Below the pieces are notes generated by a model, which saw only the letters and a list, made by a program, of their open reading frames with translations, searched no databases and was not told where the DNA came from. The translations under genes were made by a program, and so were the position numbers. Source: JBBSIG01 sp038232215 (GTDB lineage Bacteria > Actinomycetota > Thermoleophilia > Gaiellales > Gaiellaceae). Taken from it: a stretch of DNA of 18,943 bases. This document shows, piece after piece, positions 6,973 to 14,350 of the stretch; within the stretch, counting starts at the first letter, position 1; every line of letters starts with the position of its first letter. The stretch covers positions 1 through 18,943 of the forward strand of contig JBBSIG010000018.1 of NCBI GenBank assembly GCA_038232215.1, in the 5' to 3' direction.

Positions 6973-7066
6973 CACCCCCTCCTGCTGCGCTCTCGCCGAC
7001 GAGCCGCCCTGGCCTCCCGCCGGGCGGAGCCCGGCTCCGGCCGCCATGAGAACGGCGACGCGCGCT

Positions 7067-8689
7067 TCAGCGTCTCGCGAGCCGGGTGAGCGCCCGCCGC
7101 GCCAGGCTCGGCCTCAGCAGCTCGCGGGCCACGAGCGTGCCGGAGCCGGCCCCGAGGCCCGGCCCGGGGTGCGTGCTCGCACCGATCTGGTAGAGGCTCG
7201 CGACCGGCGTCCGGTGCCCGGGTTGCCGCGCGAGCGGCCGCCAGAGGAGGTTCTGGTCGAGCGCGCACGAGCCGCTGTAGATGTCGCCGCCTACGAGGTT
7301 GACGTTCGCGGCCTCGAGGTCGGCGGGCGAGAGGACGGTGCGCCCGAGCAGCGCCGAGCCGAGGTTCGAGACGTGGCGCGCGAGCCGCTCCTGGATACGG
7401 TCGGCGTACCGCTCGCGCAAATCCTCTGTCCACCTTCCGTCGGCGACGTCGAGCTCGCCCGCCGCGTCGCCGCGTGGGCGTACCGGCAGCTCCTGGAGCT
7501 GGATCCAGAGGATGGCGGCGCGCTCGGGAGCGCGGGTCTCGTCCATCGTCGTCGGCTGACCCACCACGATCGTCGCCTCGGCGGGCAGCAGCCCGCGCTC
7601 GGCCTCGTTGACCGCGCGCGACACGCCGTCGAGGCCGGAGGTCAGGTGGACGACCGCCGTCCGGCCGAGTCGCTCGTCGCCTCGCCACTGCGGCGGCTCT
7701 CCGAGCGCCAGATGGATCTGCATGCCGGCGCGACCGTAGCGGTAGCGGGCCGCCGCCTCGCGGACTCCGCGCGGGACGGGAGCCTCCGCCAGCAGCCGCC
7801 CGTAGAGCTGGGTGGGAGTCACGTTGCAGACGACCGCCCGCCGCGCGGTCAGCGTCTCGCCGCTCGTGAGGCGCACGCCCGTCGCTCGCCCGCCGGAGAC
7901 GAGGACACGCTCGACGTCCGCTTCCGTCCGGCAGCTTCCGCCCCCCTCGCGGACGAGCTGCGCGAGCGCGTCCACGAGTCGAGCGCCTCCGCCTCGAGGG
8001 ACGGGCATGCCGCCGAGCTGCGTCGCGAGCGCGATCACCTTCGTCATGAAGCCCGAGGAGGCGGCGTCCGGGCCGAGGCCGGTGTGGAGCACCCAGGGGG
8101 CGAGCAGCCCCTTCGCCTCCTCGGACGAGAACGTCTCGCTCGCCCAGTCCCGGCACGAGGAGAGCAGGTCGCCGGTGAGCTCGAGCAGCCCGAGCCGGCC
8201 GAGGCGGCGGTATGCGCGTGCGGCCAGAGCGAGTCCGTCTCCCGACCAGAGCTCCGTCCCTAGAAGCCCGAAGGCGAGGTCGAGGTTCGGGCCGAGCTCG
8301 TCATTCACGCGCCGCCAGGCCTCTCCGTCGCCGACCGCGTGCCGGTCGAGCTCGGCGACGTTCGCCTCGAGCGACGTCGTCAGGACCGCGCTCGTCCCGT
8401 CCGGAAACAGAGTGGCCGTCGGCAGATCGGTGTTCAGGTACTCGAGGCCGCGGGCCCGGAGGTCGTCGCCGAGCTCCGCGTACGCGGCCGAGCCCACGAA
8501 GAGCGGGTGCCAGCTCGAGAAGACCTCGTGCCGGAAGCCCGGGACGGTGATCTCCGCAGTCCGGATAGCGCCGCCGAGCCAGTCGTTGCGCTCGAGCACG
8601 CACACGCCCCAGCCGGCCTTCGAGAGGAGCGCCGCGCCGGCGAGCGAGTTGATCCCGCTGCCCACGAACACCGCGTCGTAGCCGGCCAC
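7067..8689 (-). CDS. FAD-dependent oxidoreductase, PYROXD2 / phytoene desaturase-like
   Basis: About 540 residues, a normal length for the CrtI/CrtO/PYROXD2 group of flavin amine oxidase-fold proteins. The N-terminal FAD-binding motif reads DAVFVGSGINSLAGAALLSK, then VLERNDWLGG with E35 for the ribose. The middle has MPVPRGGGARLVDALAQLV, the block where CrtI-type enzymes reset the isoprenoid or substrate channel. The C-terminus has LYQIGASTHPGPGLGAGSG, the second FAD loop. The family covers carotenoid desaturases and ketolases and poorly known lipid oxidoreductases. With no crtB, crtE or other carotenoid gene nearby, I do not assign carotenoid synthesis. Start choice: GTG at 8689, because GGGAGG lies five bases before it; the GTG at 8695 would have that site touching it. 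The gene is divergent from the molybdenum hydroxylase operon. Confidence 0.88.
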   Translation of the reverse strand: MAGYDAVFVGSGINSLAGAALLSKAGWGVCVLERNDWLGGAIRTAEITVPGFRHEVFSSWHPLFVGSAAYAELGDDLRARGLEYLNTDLPTATLFPDGTSAVLTTSLEANVAELDRHAVGDGEAWRRVNDELGPNLDLAFGLLGTELWSGDGLALAARAYRRLGRLGLLELTGDLLSSCRDWASETFSSEEAKGLLAPWVLHTGLGPDAASSGFMTKVIALATQLGGMPVPRGGGARLVDALAQLVREGGGSCRTEADVERVLVSGGRATGVRLTSGETLTARRAVVCNVTPTQLYGRLLAEAPVPRGVREAAARYRYGRAGMQIHLALGEPPQWRGDERLGRTAVVHLTSGLDGVSRAVNEAERGLLPAEATIVVGQPTTMDETRAPERAAILWIQLQELPVRPRGDAAGELDVADGRWTEDLRERYADRIQERLARHVSNLGSALLGRTVLSPADLEAANVNLVGGDIYSGSCALDQNLLWRPLARQPGHRTPVASLYQIGASTHPGPGLGAGSGTLVARELLRPSLARRALTRLARR

Positions 8690-8713
8690 CGTCACCTCCC
8701 GCGCTCGTGCGCC

Positions 8714-8743
8714 TTGACAGGGGGAACGCGGATTTGATCACAT
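8714..8743 (+). promoter_or_regulatory. Promoter of the molybdenum hydroxylase operon
   Basis: An exact TTGACA -35 box is at 8714-8719. Eighteen bases later comes TCACAT (8738-8743), a weak -10. RNA would start close to the GTG at 8750, so the operon message may be leaderless. This is the only exact -35 consensus I noticed in the window. Confidence 0.55.
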
Positions 8744-8745
8744 CC
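8730..8745. promoter_or_regulatory. Near-palindromic operator candidate over the operon -10
   Basis: GGATTTGATCACATCC is symmetrical at 14 of 16 positions and sits on the predicted -10 box, between the divergent oxidoreductase (start 8689) and the operon start (8750). A repressor bound here would block the operon. The regulator is not encoded in the window. Confidence 0.4.
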
Positions 8746-8749
8746 AAGC

Positions 8750-9589
8750 GTGCTTCTCCGGGAGGTCGAATACGCGCGTCCGGCGAGCGTCGAGGAGGCG
8801 ATCGCGCTGCTCGTGGAGAACGAGGGGGCGCGCGCCCTCGCCGGTGGGCAGACGCTGATCAACGTCATGAAGGCGCGCGTCGCCTCGCCCGACGTGCTCG
8901 TCGACCTGGCCGATCTCGACGAGCTGAGGGGTGTCCGCGCAGCCGCCGACGGGGGCCTCGAGCTGGGCGCGATGGCGACCTACTCGGAGGTGATGCTGTC
9001 GTCCGAGGTCGCTGCGCGCCGGCCGATCCTCGCCGAGGTGGCGGCGCAGATCGCCGACGTGCAGGTGCGAAACCGCGGCACGATCGGCGGCAATGTCTGC
9101 GCGAACGACCCGACGAACCACTTCCCGCCGCTCCTCGTCGCGCTCGACGCGACGATGACGATCGCCGGCGCTGACGGCGAGCGGACGGTGCCCGCCGAGG
9201 AGTTCTTCCTCGGCGTGTACCTCACGGCTGCCGGGCCGGGCGAGCTCCTGACCAGGGTGACCGTGCCGGCTGGGGCCGGGGACGCCTTCGCCGCCGTCAC
9301 CATCGGCGTCGACGGGACGGGGATCGTGACGGCGGCCGCGAGCGTCGACGGAGCCGTGCGCGTCGCGATCGGCTGCGTCGGCGCCGTGCCGGTGCGGGCG
9401 ACGCGGCTCGAGCAGGCGCTCGACGGCGACTTCAGCGAGGAGGCCGTGCGCGAGGCGGCCCGTGCGCTCGGCGACGACCTCGATCCGCCCTCCGACGTGC
9501 ACGCGTCCGCCGACTATCGCCGCAGCCTGGCCGAGGTGCTCGCCGTGCGCGCCGTCCTGCAGGCCGCGAAGCGGCGGGAGGGCGGCTAG
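8750..9589 (+). CDS. Molybdenum hydroxylase FAD-binding (medium) subunit, CoxM/XdhB-like
   Basis: This 279-residue protein is the FAD subunit of a xanthine-dehydrogenase-family enzyme. It takes electrons from the 2Fe-2S subunit and passes them to an acceptor. Seen: REVEYARPASVEEAIALL at the N-terminus, the first FAD loop AGGQTL (31-36), the second FAD loop RNRGTIGGN (107-115), then CANDPTNHFPPLLVALDA, and the typical C-terminal domain with VAIGCVGAVPVRATRLE. The second block normally reads ADPAAD-P; here it is NDPTNHFP, a mild deviation. Length is typical. It starts at a GTG near the predicted transcription start, with no leader. It is first in the operon and its TAG stop abuts the ATG of the 2Fe-2S subunit. 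Confidence 0.9.
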   Translation: MLLREVEYARPASVEEAIALLVENEGARALAGGQTLINVMKARVASPDVLVDLADLDELRGVRAAADGGLELGAMATYSEVMLSSEVAARRPILAEVAAQIADVQVRNRGTIGGNVCANDPTNHFPPLLVALDATMTIAGADGERTVPAEEFFLGVYLTAAGPGELLTRVTVPAGAGDAFAAVTIGVDGTGIVTAAASVDGAVRVAIGCVGAVPVRATRLEQALDGDFSEEAVREAARALGDDLDPPSDVHASADYRRSLAEVLAVRAVLQAAKRREGG

Positions 9590-10075
9590 ATGGCGACGCT
9601 CCGGTCGAAGCGCATCTCCGTCGAGGTGAACGGCGAGGTCTACGAGCGCGAGGTCGACGCGCGCCGCCTGCTCGTCCACTTCATCCGCGACGACCTCGAC
9701 CTGACGGGAACGCACGTCGGCTGCGACACCGGAAACTGCGGGGCCTGCACCGTCCGCCTGGGCGGTACGGCGGTCAAGAGCTGCATGCTGCTCGCCGTCC
9801 AGGCCGACGGCGCCAGCATCGGGACGGTCGAGGGCCTGGCCGCCGAGGGTGTGCTCGATCCGCTCCAGCAGGCGTTCAGCGATCACCACGCCCTCCAGTG
9901 CGGCTACTGCACGCCCGGGATGCTGATGAGCGCGAAGTACCTGCTCGAGCACAACCCCGAGCCCACGGAGGCCGAGGTGCGAAAGGCGATCCAGGGCAAC
10001 ATCTGCCGGTGCACCGGCTACGTCAACATCGTCGAGGCGGTCCTGGCCGCGTCCAGGGGGGAGGTGTCGGCGTGA
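9590..10075 (+). CDS. Molybdenum hydroxylase 2Fe-2S (small) subunit, CoxS/XdhC-like
   Basis: This 161-residue protein carries the two [2Fe-2S] clusters between the Mo centre and FAD. The plant-ferredoxin-like cluster is bound by C45, C50, C53 (GCDTGNCGAC) and C65 (KSC). The second, helical-domain cluster is bound by C104 and C107 (LQCGYCTPG) and C139/C141 (ICRCTGY). Q103 before CGYC is the residue that contacts the molybdopterin cofactor in this family. All eight cysteines are present and the length is normal. The ATG directly follows the previous stop, with GGGAGGG seven bases before it. The stop overlaps the GTG of the large subunit. Confidence 0.96.
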   Translation: MATLRSKRISVEVNGEVYEREVDARRLLVHFIRDDLDLTGTHVGCDTGNCGACTVRLGGTAVKSCMLLAVQADGASIGTVEGLAAEGVLDPLQQAFSDHHALQCGYCTPGMLMSAKYLLEHNPEPTEAEVRKAIQGNICRCTGYVNIVEAVLAASRGEVSA

Positions 10076-12564
10076 GCTCGACGACCGTGACGCCGGAGAC
10101 GGCGGAGACTGCGGAGACGCAGCAGCAAACCGAGGCTCCGCAGAAGGGTTTCGCCGGTCAGAACGTTCCGCGCAAGGAGGACAAGCGGCTGGTTCAGGGC
10201 GAGGGCGTCTTCTTCGACGACGTGCGGCGTCACGGGATGGGCTACGTGCACTTCGTCCGCTCGCCGTACGCGCACGCGAAGATCAAGTCGATCGACGTCG
10301 CGCCGGCGCTCGAGGTCGACGGCGTCTACGGGACGCTGACGGGCGACGAGGTCGCGATCCTCACCGACCCGTTCTTCGAGATGTCGACGCCGCCGGGCGC
10401 CCACGTCAAGGACTACGCGCTGGCAGTCGGCAGGACGCGCTTCGTCGGCGAGCCCGTCGCGGCCGTCGTCGCGACGACGCGCGAGCTCGCGCGCGACGCG
10501 TCGGAGCTCGTCGAGGTCGAGTACGAGCCGCTCGACGTGCTCGTCGACGCGCGCCTGGCGGAAGGCGAGGACGCGCCGATCCTGCACGAGGACGCCGGCT
10601 CGAACGTCGTCTGGTCGGGCTCCTTCGACTGGGGCGACATCGACGGCGCCAGGGCAGAGGCAGACCACGTCGTGAAGATCAAGGAGCTCCACTTCGACCG
10701 CTTCTCCTCGACGCCGCTCGAGTGCAGCGGCTGCCTCGTCGAGTACAACCGCGGCACGGGGCAGTGGACGATGCACTGCAACCACCAGATGCCCGGCATC
10801 GGAGCGATCTGGATGGCGCCCGCGCTCCGCGTCGGGCTCGACAAGCTCCGCTTCGTGACGCAGGACATCGGCGGCGCGTTCGGCAACAAGATCTGCCTGC
10901 ACCCGTACTTCGTCGCCTGCTGCCTGCTCGCGCGCAAGCTGAACCGGCCCGTGCAGTGGACGGAGTGGCGAACCGACCAGCACACGGCGAACGCGCACGG
11001 CAACGAGCGCTGGTTCCAGGAGATCGAGGTGCCGGTGAAGGCGGACGGGACGATGCTCGGCTTCAGCGTCAAGGCGATCGACGACTGCGGCGCCTTCCCG
11101 CGCTACGAGCCGCTCGGCTGCATCATCTGGGCGCAGGTGGCGCCGGGGTGCTACCGCTGGCGGAACGTCCACGTCGACTTCACGCAGGTCTGCACGAACA
11201 AGTCGCCGGTCTCGCCGAATCGCGGCTACTCGCGTATGCAGCACCTCTGGCTGACCGAGCGGATCATCGACATCGTCGCGCACGAGCTCGGGCTCGACCC
11301 CGTCGAGGTGCGCAAGCGCAACTACGTCCGGCGCGAGGAGATGCCCTACGAGACGCCGAACGGCTGCATCTACGACTCGGGCGACTACGCCCGCTGCCTC
11401 GACATCGCACTCGACCTGATCGGTTACGACGGGCTCGACGAGCGCCGCCGCGACGCGGAGAGCCGCGGCAGGCTGCTCGGCTTCGGGATCGGCTCGACGC
11501 TCGACTCCGGCACGAACAACTTCGCGCAGTCCCAGCTCCTGAACCCCGAGCTCCAGTTCTCGGGCAACAACGAGGTCGCGACCGTCAAGCTCGACATCTT
11601 CGGCGAGATCGTCGTCACGCTCGGCACGGTCCCGCAGGGGCAGGGCCACGAGACGACCGCCGCCCAGGTCGTCGCAGACATCATCGGCTGCACGCCGGAC
11701 GACATCAACGTCCGCCCCGGTCACGACACCTACTGGAACTCGCACGCCGGCTTCTCGGGCACGTACGCGAGCCAGTTCGCGGTCACGGGACTCGGCGCGG
11801 TGAAGGGCGCAGCGGACAGGCTCGCCGTCGAGATGCGGAAGCTCGCGTCGGTCGTGCTCGGCTGCTCACCCGACGACATCGAGCTGGCCGAGGGGATGGC
11901 GCGCATGCGGGAGAACCCCGAGGCGGCGCTCCCCTTCATGGCGCTCGGGGCGATCCTGAACGCGAACAACGCCGGTTTGCCCGAGGACCTCGACGTCACG
12001 CTCAACGTCCGCTACGTCTACCGGCCGCCGTTCGAGGTGCCCGACCTGGAGCGCAAGTTCGGCAACCTCACGCTCACCTACGCGACGCAGATCCACACGT
12101 GCCTCGTCGAGGTCGACCCCGAGACGGGCGTGTACGAGATCGTCGACTATGCGGCCGTGGACGACTGCGGCAAGCGCATCCACCCGCAGATCGTCGACGG
12201 GCAGGTGCACGGGGCAACCGCCCAGGCGATCGGCGCGGCGACGCACGAGACGTTTACCTACGACGCGGAGGGCAACCTGCTGACGCCGAACTTCTACGAT
12301 TACCACGTTCCGCACGCGCTCGACATGCCGCCGCTGAAGAACGGCTTCCTGGAGTCGGAGTCGCCCTTCACGCCGCTCGGCGCCAAGGGTATGGGAGAGG
12401 GGGGAGGCGCAGGCATCCACGCCGTGTGCGCCGCGCTCCAGGACGCGCTGCAGGCTCGGGGCCGCCCGATCGTGACCGACAGCTGCAATCCCTACCAGCG
12501 CGTGTGGGAGCTGCTCCGCGATCCCGAGGGCTCGCGCGGGCTCGTCGAGGTGGAGAGCCGATGA
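10072..12564 (+). CDS. Molybdenum hydroxylase large (Mo-cofactor) subunit, not CO dehydrogenase
   Basis: About 830 residues. It starts at a GTG overlapping the previous stop as GTGA, with GGAGG seven bases upstream. Residues 1-25 are a low-complexity T/E/Q leader, then GFAGQNVPRKEDKRLVQGEG opens the hydroxylase fold. Mo-cofactor motifs are QDIGGAFGNK (264-273), the active-site loop SPNRGYSRMQ (R384), and GAKGMGEGGGAG with the catalytic glutamate E776. Form I CO dehydrogenases carry AYxCSFR in the loop and form II-type relatives usually AYRGAGR. Here there is no cysteine, and tyrosine-serine replace the usual alanine-glycine, so substrate and CO chemistry are excluded or at least different. 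The enzyme most likely hydroxylates a carbon next to a ring nitrogen, or an aldehyde, using water. No Tat signal, so cytosolic. Family certain, substrate unknown. Confidence 0.93.
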   Translation: MSSTTVTPETAETAETQQQTEAPQKGFAGQNVPRKEDKRLVQGEGVFFDDVRRHGMGYVHFVRSPYAHAKIKSIDVAPALEVDGVYGTLTGDEVAILTDPFFEMSTPPGAHVKDYALAVGRTRFVGEPVAAVVATTRELARDASELVEVEYEPLDVLVDARLAEGEDAPILHEDAGSNVVWSGSFDWGDIDGARAEADHVVKIKELHFDRFSSTPLECSGCLVEYNRGTGQWTMHCNHQMPGIGAIWMAPALRVGLDKLRFVTQDIGGAFGNKICLHPYFVACCLLARKLNRPVQWTEWRTDQHTANAHGNERWFQEIEVPVKADGTMLGFSVKAIDDCGAFPRYEPLGCIIWAQVAPGCYRWRNVHVDFTQVCTNKSPVSPNRGYSRMQHLWLTERIIDIVAHELGLDPVEVRKRNYVRREEMPYETPNGCIYDSGDYARCLDIALDLIGYDGLDERRRDAESRGRLLGFGIGSTLDSGTNNFAQSQLLNPELQFSGNNEVATVKLDIFGEIVVTLGTVPQGQGHETTAAQVVADIIGCTPDDINVRPGHDTYWNSHAGFSGTYASQFAVTGLGAVKGAADRLAVEMRKLASVVLGCSPDDIELAEGMARMRENPEAALPFMALGAILNANNAGLPEDLDVTLNVRYVYRPPFEVPDLERKFGNLTLTYATQIHTCLVEVDPETGVYEIVDYAAVDDCGKRIHPQIVDGQVHGATAQAIGAATHETFTYDAEGNLLTPNFYDYHVPHALDMPPLKNGFLESESPFTPLGAKGMGEGGGAGIHAVCAALQDALQARGRPIVTDSCNPYQRVWELLRDPEGSRGLVEVESR

Positions 12565-13319
12565 AGGTCGAGGGCACACGTACCTTCGACGCACCGCGCG
12601 AGACGGTCTGGGGGGTGCTGAACGATCCCTCCCAGATGGCGAAGCTGATGCCGGGCGTCGAGAGCTTCGACGTCGCCGACGACCGGCACTGGAAGGCGAA
12701 CGTGAAGATCCCGCTCGGGCTCGGCGGTCTCAAGATGAGCATCAACTTCGAGAAGCTCGAGGAGCGGGAGCCCACGTTCGCGCGCCTCCGGGCGAAGGGC
12801 ACGGGCGTCGGCGCGATGATGAACATGGAGACGCAGTTCGACCTCAGCGAGGCGGGCGCCGGAACGGAGATGAAGTGGGCCGCCGACGTCAAGATCGCGG
12901 GTCCCGTCGGCAGCATGGGGCAGCGCGTCCTGCAACCGATCGTGAACCAGCAGGTCTCGAATGTCATGAGCGCCCTGGACAAGCAGGTGATGGAGGCAAA
13001 GGGGGCTTCTGGAGGCGAGGTGCTGCTGGGCGCGACACCCGGAGGCGGCGACCCGCTCGCGGCCGGCCCTGCCGAGGCGGGAACGGGCGCGAGCTCGGGC
13101 ACGAGCGGCACCGCCGGGACCCCGCAGCCGACCACGGAGCGCGAGCCTCCGGCCACCGATCCCGAGCTGAAGGACGCGGGAGAGCCGCCGCGGAGCTCGC
13201 CCTCGACCGAGCCGGAAGAGGGGACGAGCGGAGCGGAGGAGGGGCTGAGCCCCTTCGATCCGGAGTCGTACTCGAGCGATCCGGAGGGCCCGCGAACGTC
13301 GACCGAAGACACGAGCTGA
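12561..13319 (+). CDS. CoxG-like SRPBCC protein with a long disordered C-terminal tail
   Basis: 252 residues, starting at an ATG that overlaps the previous stop (ATGA) with GGAG five bases before it. Residues 1-145 are a CoxG/START-like fold: MKVEGTRTFDAPRETVWGVL, DPSQMAKLMPGVESF, LRAKGTGVGAMMNMETQFDL, then GPVGSMGQRVLQPIVNQQVS. CoxG proteins help mature or membrane-attach CO-dehydrogenase-type enzymes, and a mycobacterial homologue is reported to carry menaquinone to the enzyme. Residues 146-252 are a Gly/Ser/Thr/Pro/Glu-rich acidic tail with no predicted structure, ending DPESYSSDPEGPRTSTEDTS. I see no terminal membrane helix. The position right after the large subunit supports service to this hydroxylase. 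Confidence 0.88.
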   Translation: MKVEGTRTFDAPRETVWGVLNDPSQMAKLMPGVESFDVADDRHWKANVKIPLGLGGLKMSINFEKLEEREPTFARLRAKGTGVGAMMNMETQFDLSEAGAGTEMKWAADVKIAGPVGSMGQRVLQPIVNQQVSNVMSALDKQVMEAKGASGGEVLLGATPGGGDPLAAGPAEAGTGASSGTSGTAGTPQPTTEREPPATDPELKDAGEPPRSSPSTEPEEGTSGAEEGLSPFDPESYSSDPEGPRTSTEDTS

Positions 13320-13342
13320 CCCCGCCCCTCCGCATCGGGGTC
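13318..13342 (+). promoter_or_regulatory. Hairpin at the CoxG-LLM junction
   Basis: GACCCCG (13318-13324) and CGGGGTC (13336-13342) are exact 7-bp inverted repeats around an 11-base loop. They fill the space between the CoxG stop and the ATG at 13343. If translation starts at that ATG, this helix would hide its ribosome site; if it starts at CTG 13316 the repeat is simply coding. Confidence 0.35.
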
Positions 13343-14350
13343 ATGCAGCTCACGATGGAGCCGCTCGAGGAAATGCTCGAGTCGGCCCGCGCGATGGATC
13401 GGGCCGGGATGGACACGGTCTGGCTTGCCGAGGCATACCCGTGGTGGCGAAAGCACGGCATGGAGGCGCGCTCGTCGACCGTCGTCTCGGCGCTCCTGGC
13501 GCAGGCGACCGAGCGGCTCGCGATCGGCTGGGGGATCATCTCGCCCTTCACGCGTCACCCGGTGCAGGTGGCGATGGACGCACGGGTCGTGCAGGAGGCG
13601 GCCGGGCCGGGCCGCTTCCTGCTCGGCTTCGGCACCTCGAAGATCTTCCTGAACAACGCGCGGCTGAGCACGCAGAAGACGCTCGGGCCGATGCGCGACG
13701 CCGTGGCGATCGTCCGCGGCGTGCTCGGCGGCGACGCCTTCGAGTACGAGGGCGACACCTGGAGCGCATCGGTGCCGCCTCTCTCGGACGACGCGCACAC
13801 GCCCCGTGGCGTGCCTCCCGTCTACGTCGCCGCGACCGCGCCGAAGATGCAGGCGCTCGCGGGCGAGATCGGCGACGGCTGCCTCACCCCGTCGATCACG
13901 ACGCCGCCCTTCGTGAGCTACACGCGGGACAACGTCGGCCGCGACATCGACATCGGTTGCACGATCGTGGCGTCGATCGACGAGGATCGGGAGCGCGGCC
14001 GCGACGGGGCCCGCGAGATCGCGGGCATGTACCTCGCCAACAAGGTGCAGAACATCAAGGGCTCGGCCGACACGCTGCTCGACCTCGCCGGTCTCGACCA
14101 GGACGAGATCCGCCCGGTCGCCGAGGCGATGGAGCGGGGTGGACGGCTCGCCGCGAAGGCGGAGGTGACGGACGCGATCCTGGACAAGTGCAAGCCCATC
14201 GCAGGGACGCCGAGCGACTGCATCGAGGCGATCGAGGAGTACCGCGACGCCGGCTGCACGCACGTCATGCTCGAGCTCTGGGGCGAGGAGCGCCGCCGGC
14301 AGATCGAGCTCTTCGGCAAAGAGGTGCTCCCGCACTTCCGCGCCGCGTGA
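13343..14350 (+). CDS. LLM-class flavin/F420-dependent oxidoreductase
   Basis: About 335 residues, a bacterial-luciferase-like TIM barrel. Seen: MDRAGMDTVWLAEAYPWW near the N-terminus, LAIGWGIISPFTRHPVQVAM, GRFLLGFGTSKIF, and VYVAATAPKMQALAGEIGDG (160-179), a block shared with F420-binding members such as methylene-H4MPT reductase relatives. The cofactor could be F420 or FMN. In an operon with a Mo hydroxylase it may open or oxygenate a ring, as luciferase-like enzymes do in pyrimidine and other heterocycle breakdown (inference). Start problem: the ATG at 13343 cuts off part of strand 1 (LRIGVMQ). A CTG at 13316 overlapping the CoxG stop as CTGA would restore it and match neighbouring junctions. 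The stop overlaps the next GTG. Confidence 0.88.
   Translation: MQLTMEPLEEMLESARAMDRAGMDTVWLAEAYPWWRKHGMEARSSTVVSALLAQATERLAIGWGIISPFTRHPVQVAMDARVVQEAAGPGRFLLGFGTSKIFLNNARLSTQKTLGPMRDAVAIVRGVLGGDAFEYEGDTWSASVPPLSDDAHTPRGVPPVYVAATAPKMQALAGEIGDGCLTPSITTPPFVSYTRDNVGRDIDIGCTIVASIDEDRERGRDGAREIAGMYLANKVQNIKGSADTLLDLAGLDQDEIRPVAEAMERGGRLAAKAEVTDAILDKCKPIAGTPSDCIEAIEEYRDAGCTHVMLELWGEERRRQIELFGKEVLPHFRAA

Noticed and set aside
7018..7045. Terminator hairpin after the FAD oxidoreductase (GGAGCCCGGCTCC region)
   Set aside because: Short overlapping GC stems with no T-run are common by chance here; too weak to list.
5415..8156. A single 913-codon minus-strand protein
   Set aside because: Only the part from 6926 down looks like protein (signal peptide, Asp boxes). 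The upstream part is arginine/proline-rich and lies over the FAD oxidoreductase gene on the same strand in another frame.
9898..10071. Upstream extension of the large Mo subunit
   Set aside because: The frame is open over the end of the 2Fe-2S gene, but the peptide there is shadow-like; GTG 10072 has a good ribosome site and a GTGA overlap.
10018..11745. A 575-codon minus-strand open frame opposite the large Mo subunit
   Set aside because: Its sequence is a reverse-strand shadow, with low-complexity V/R/D/E runs and no domain.
8750..13319. Carbon monoxide dehydrogenase operon (coxMSL-coxG)
   Set aside because: The gene order matches, but the large subunit lacks the AYxCSFR cysteine loop required for the Mo-Cu centre.
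12368..14335. A long minus-strand open frame opposite the CoxG and LLM genes
   Set aside because: Composition is Arg/His/Asp/Ala-biased with no motif, as expected from the reverse strand of GC-rich genes; the plus-strand genes are well supported.
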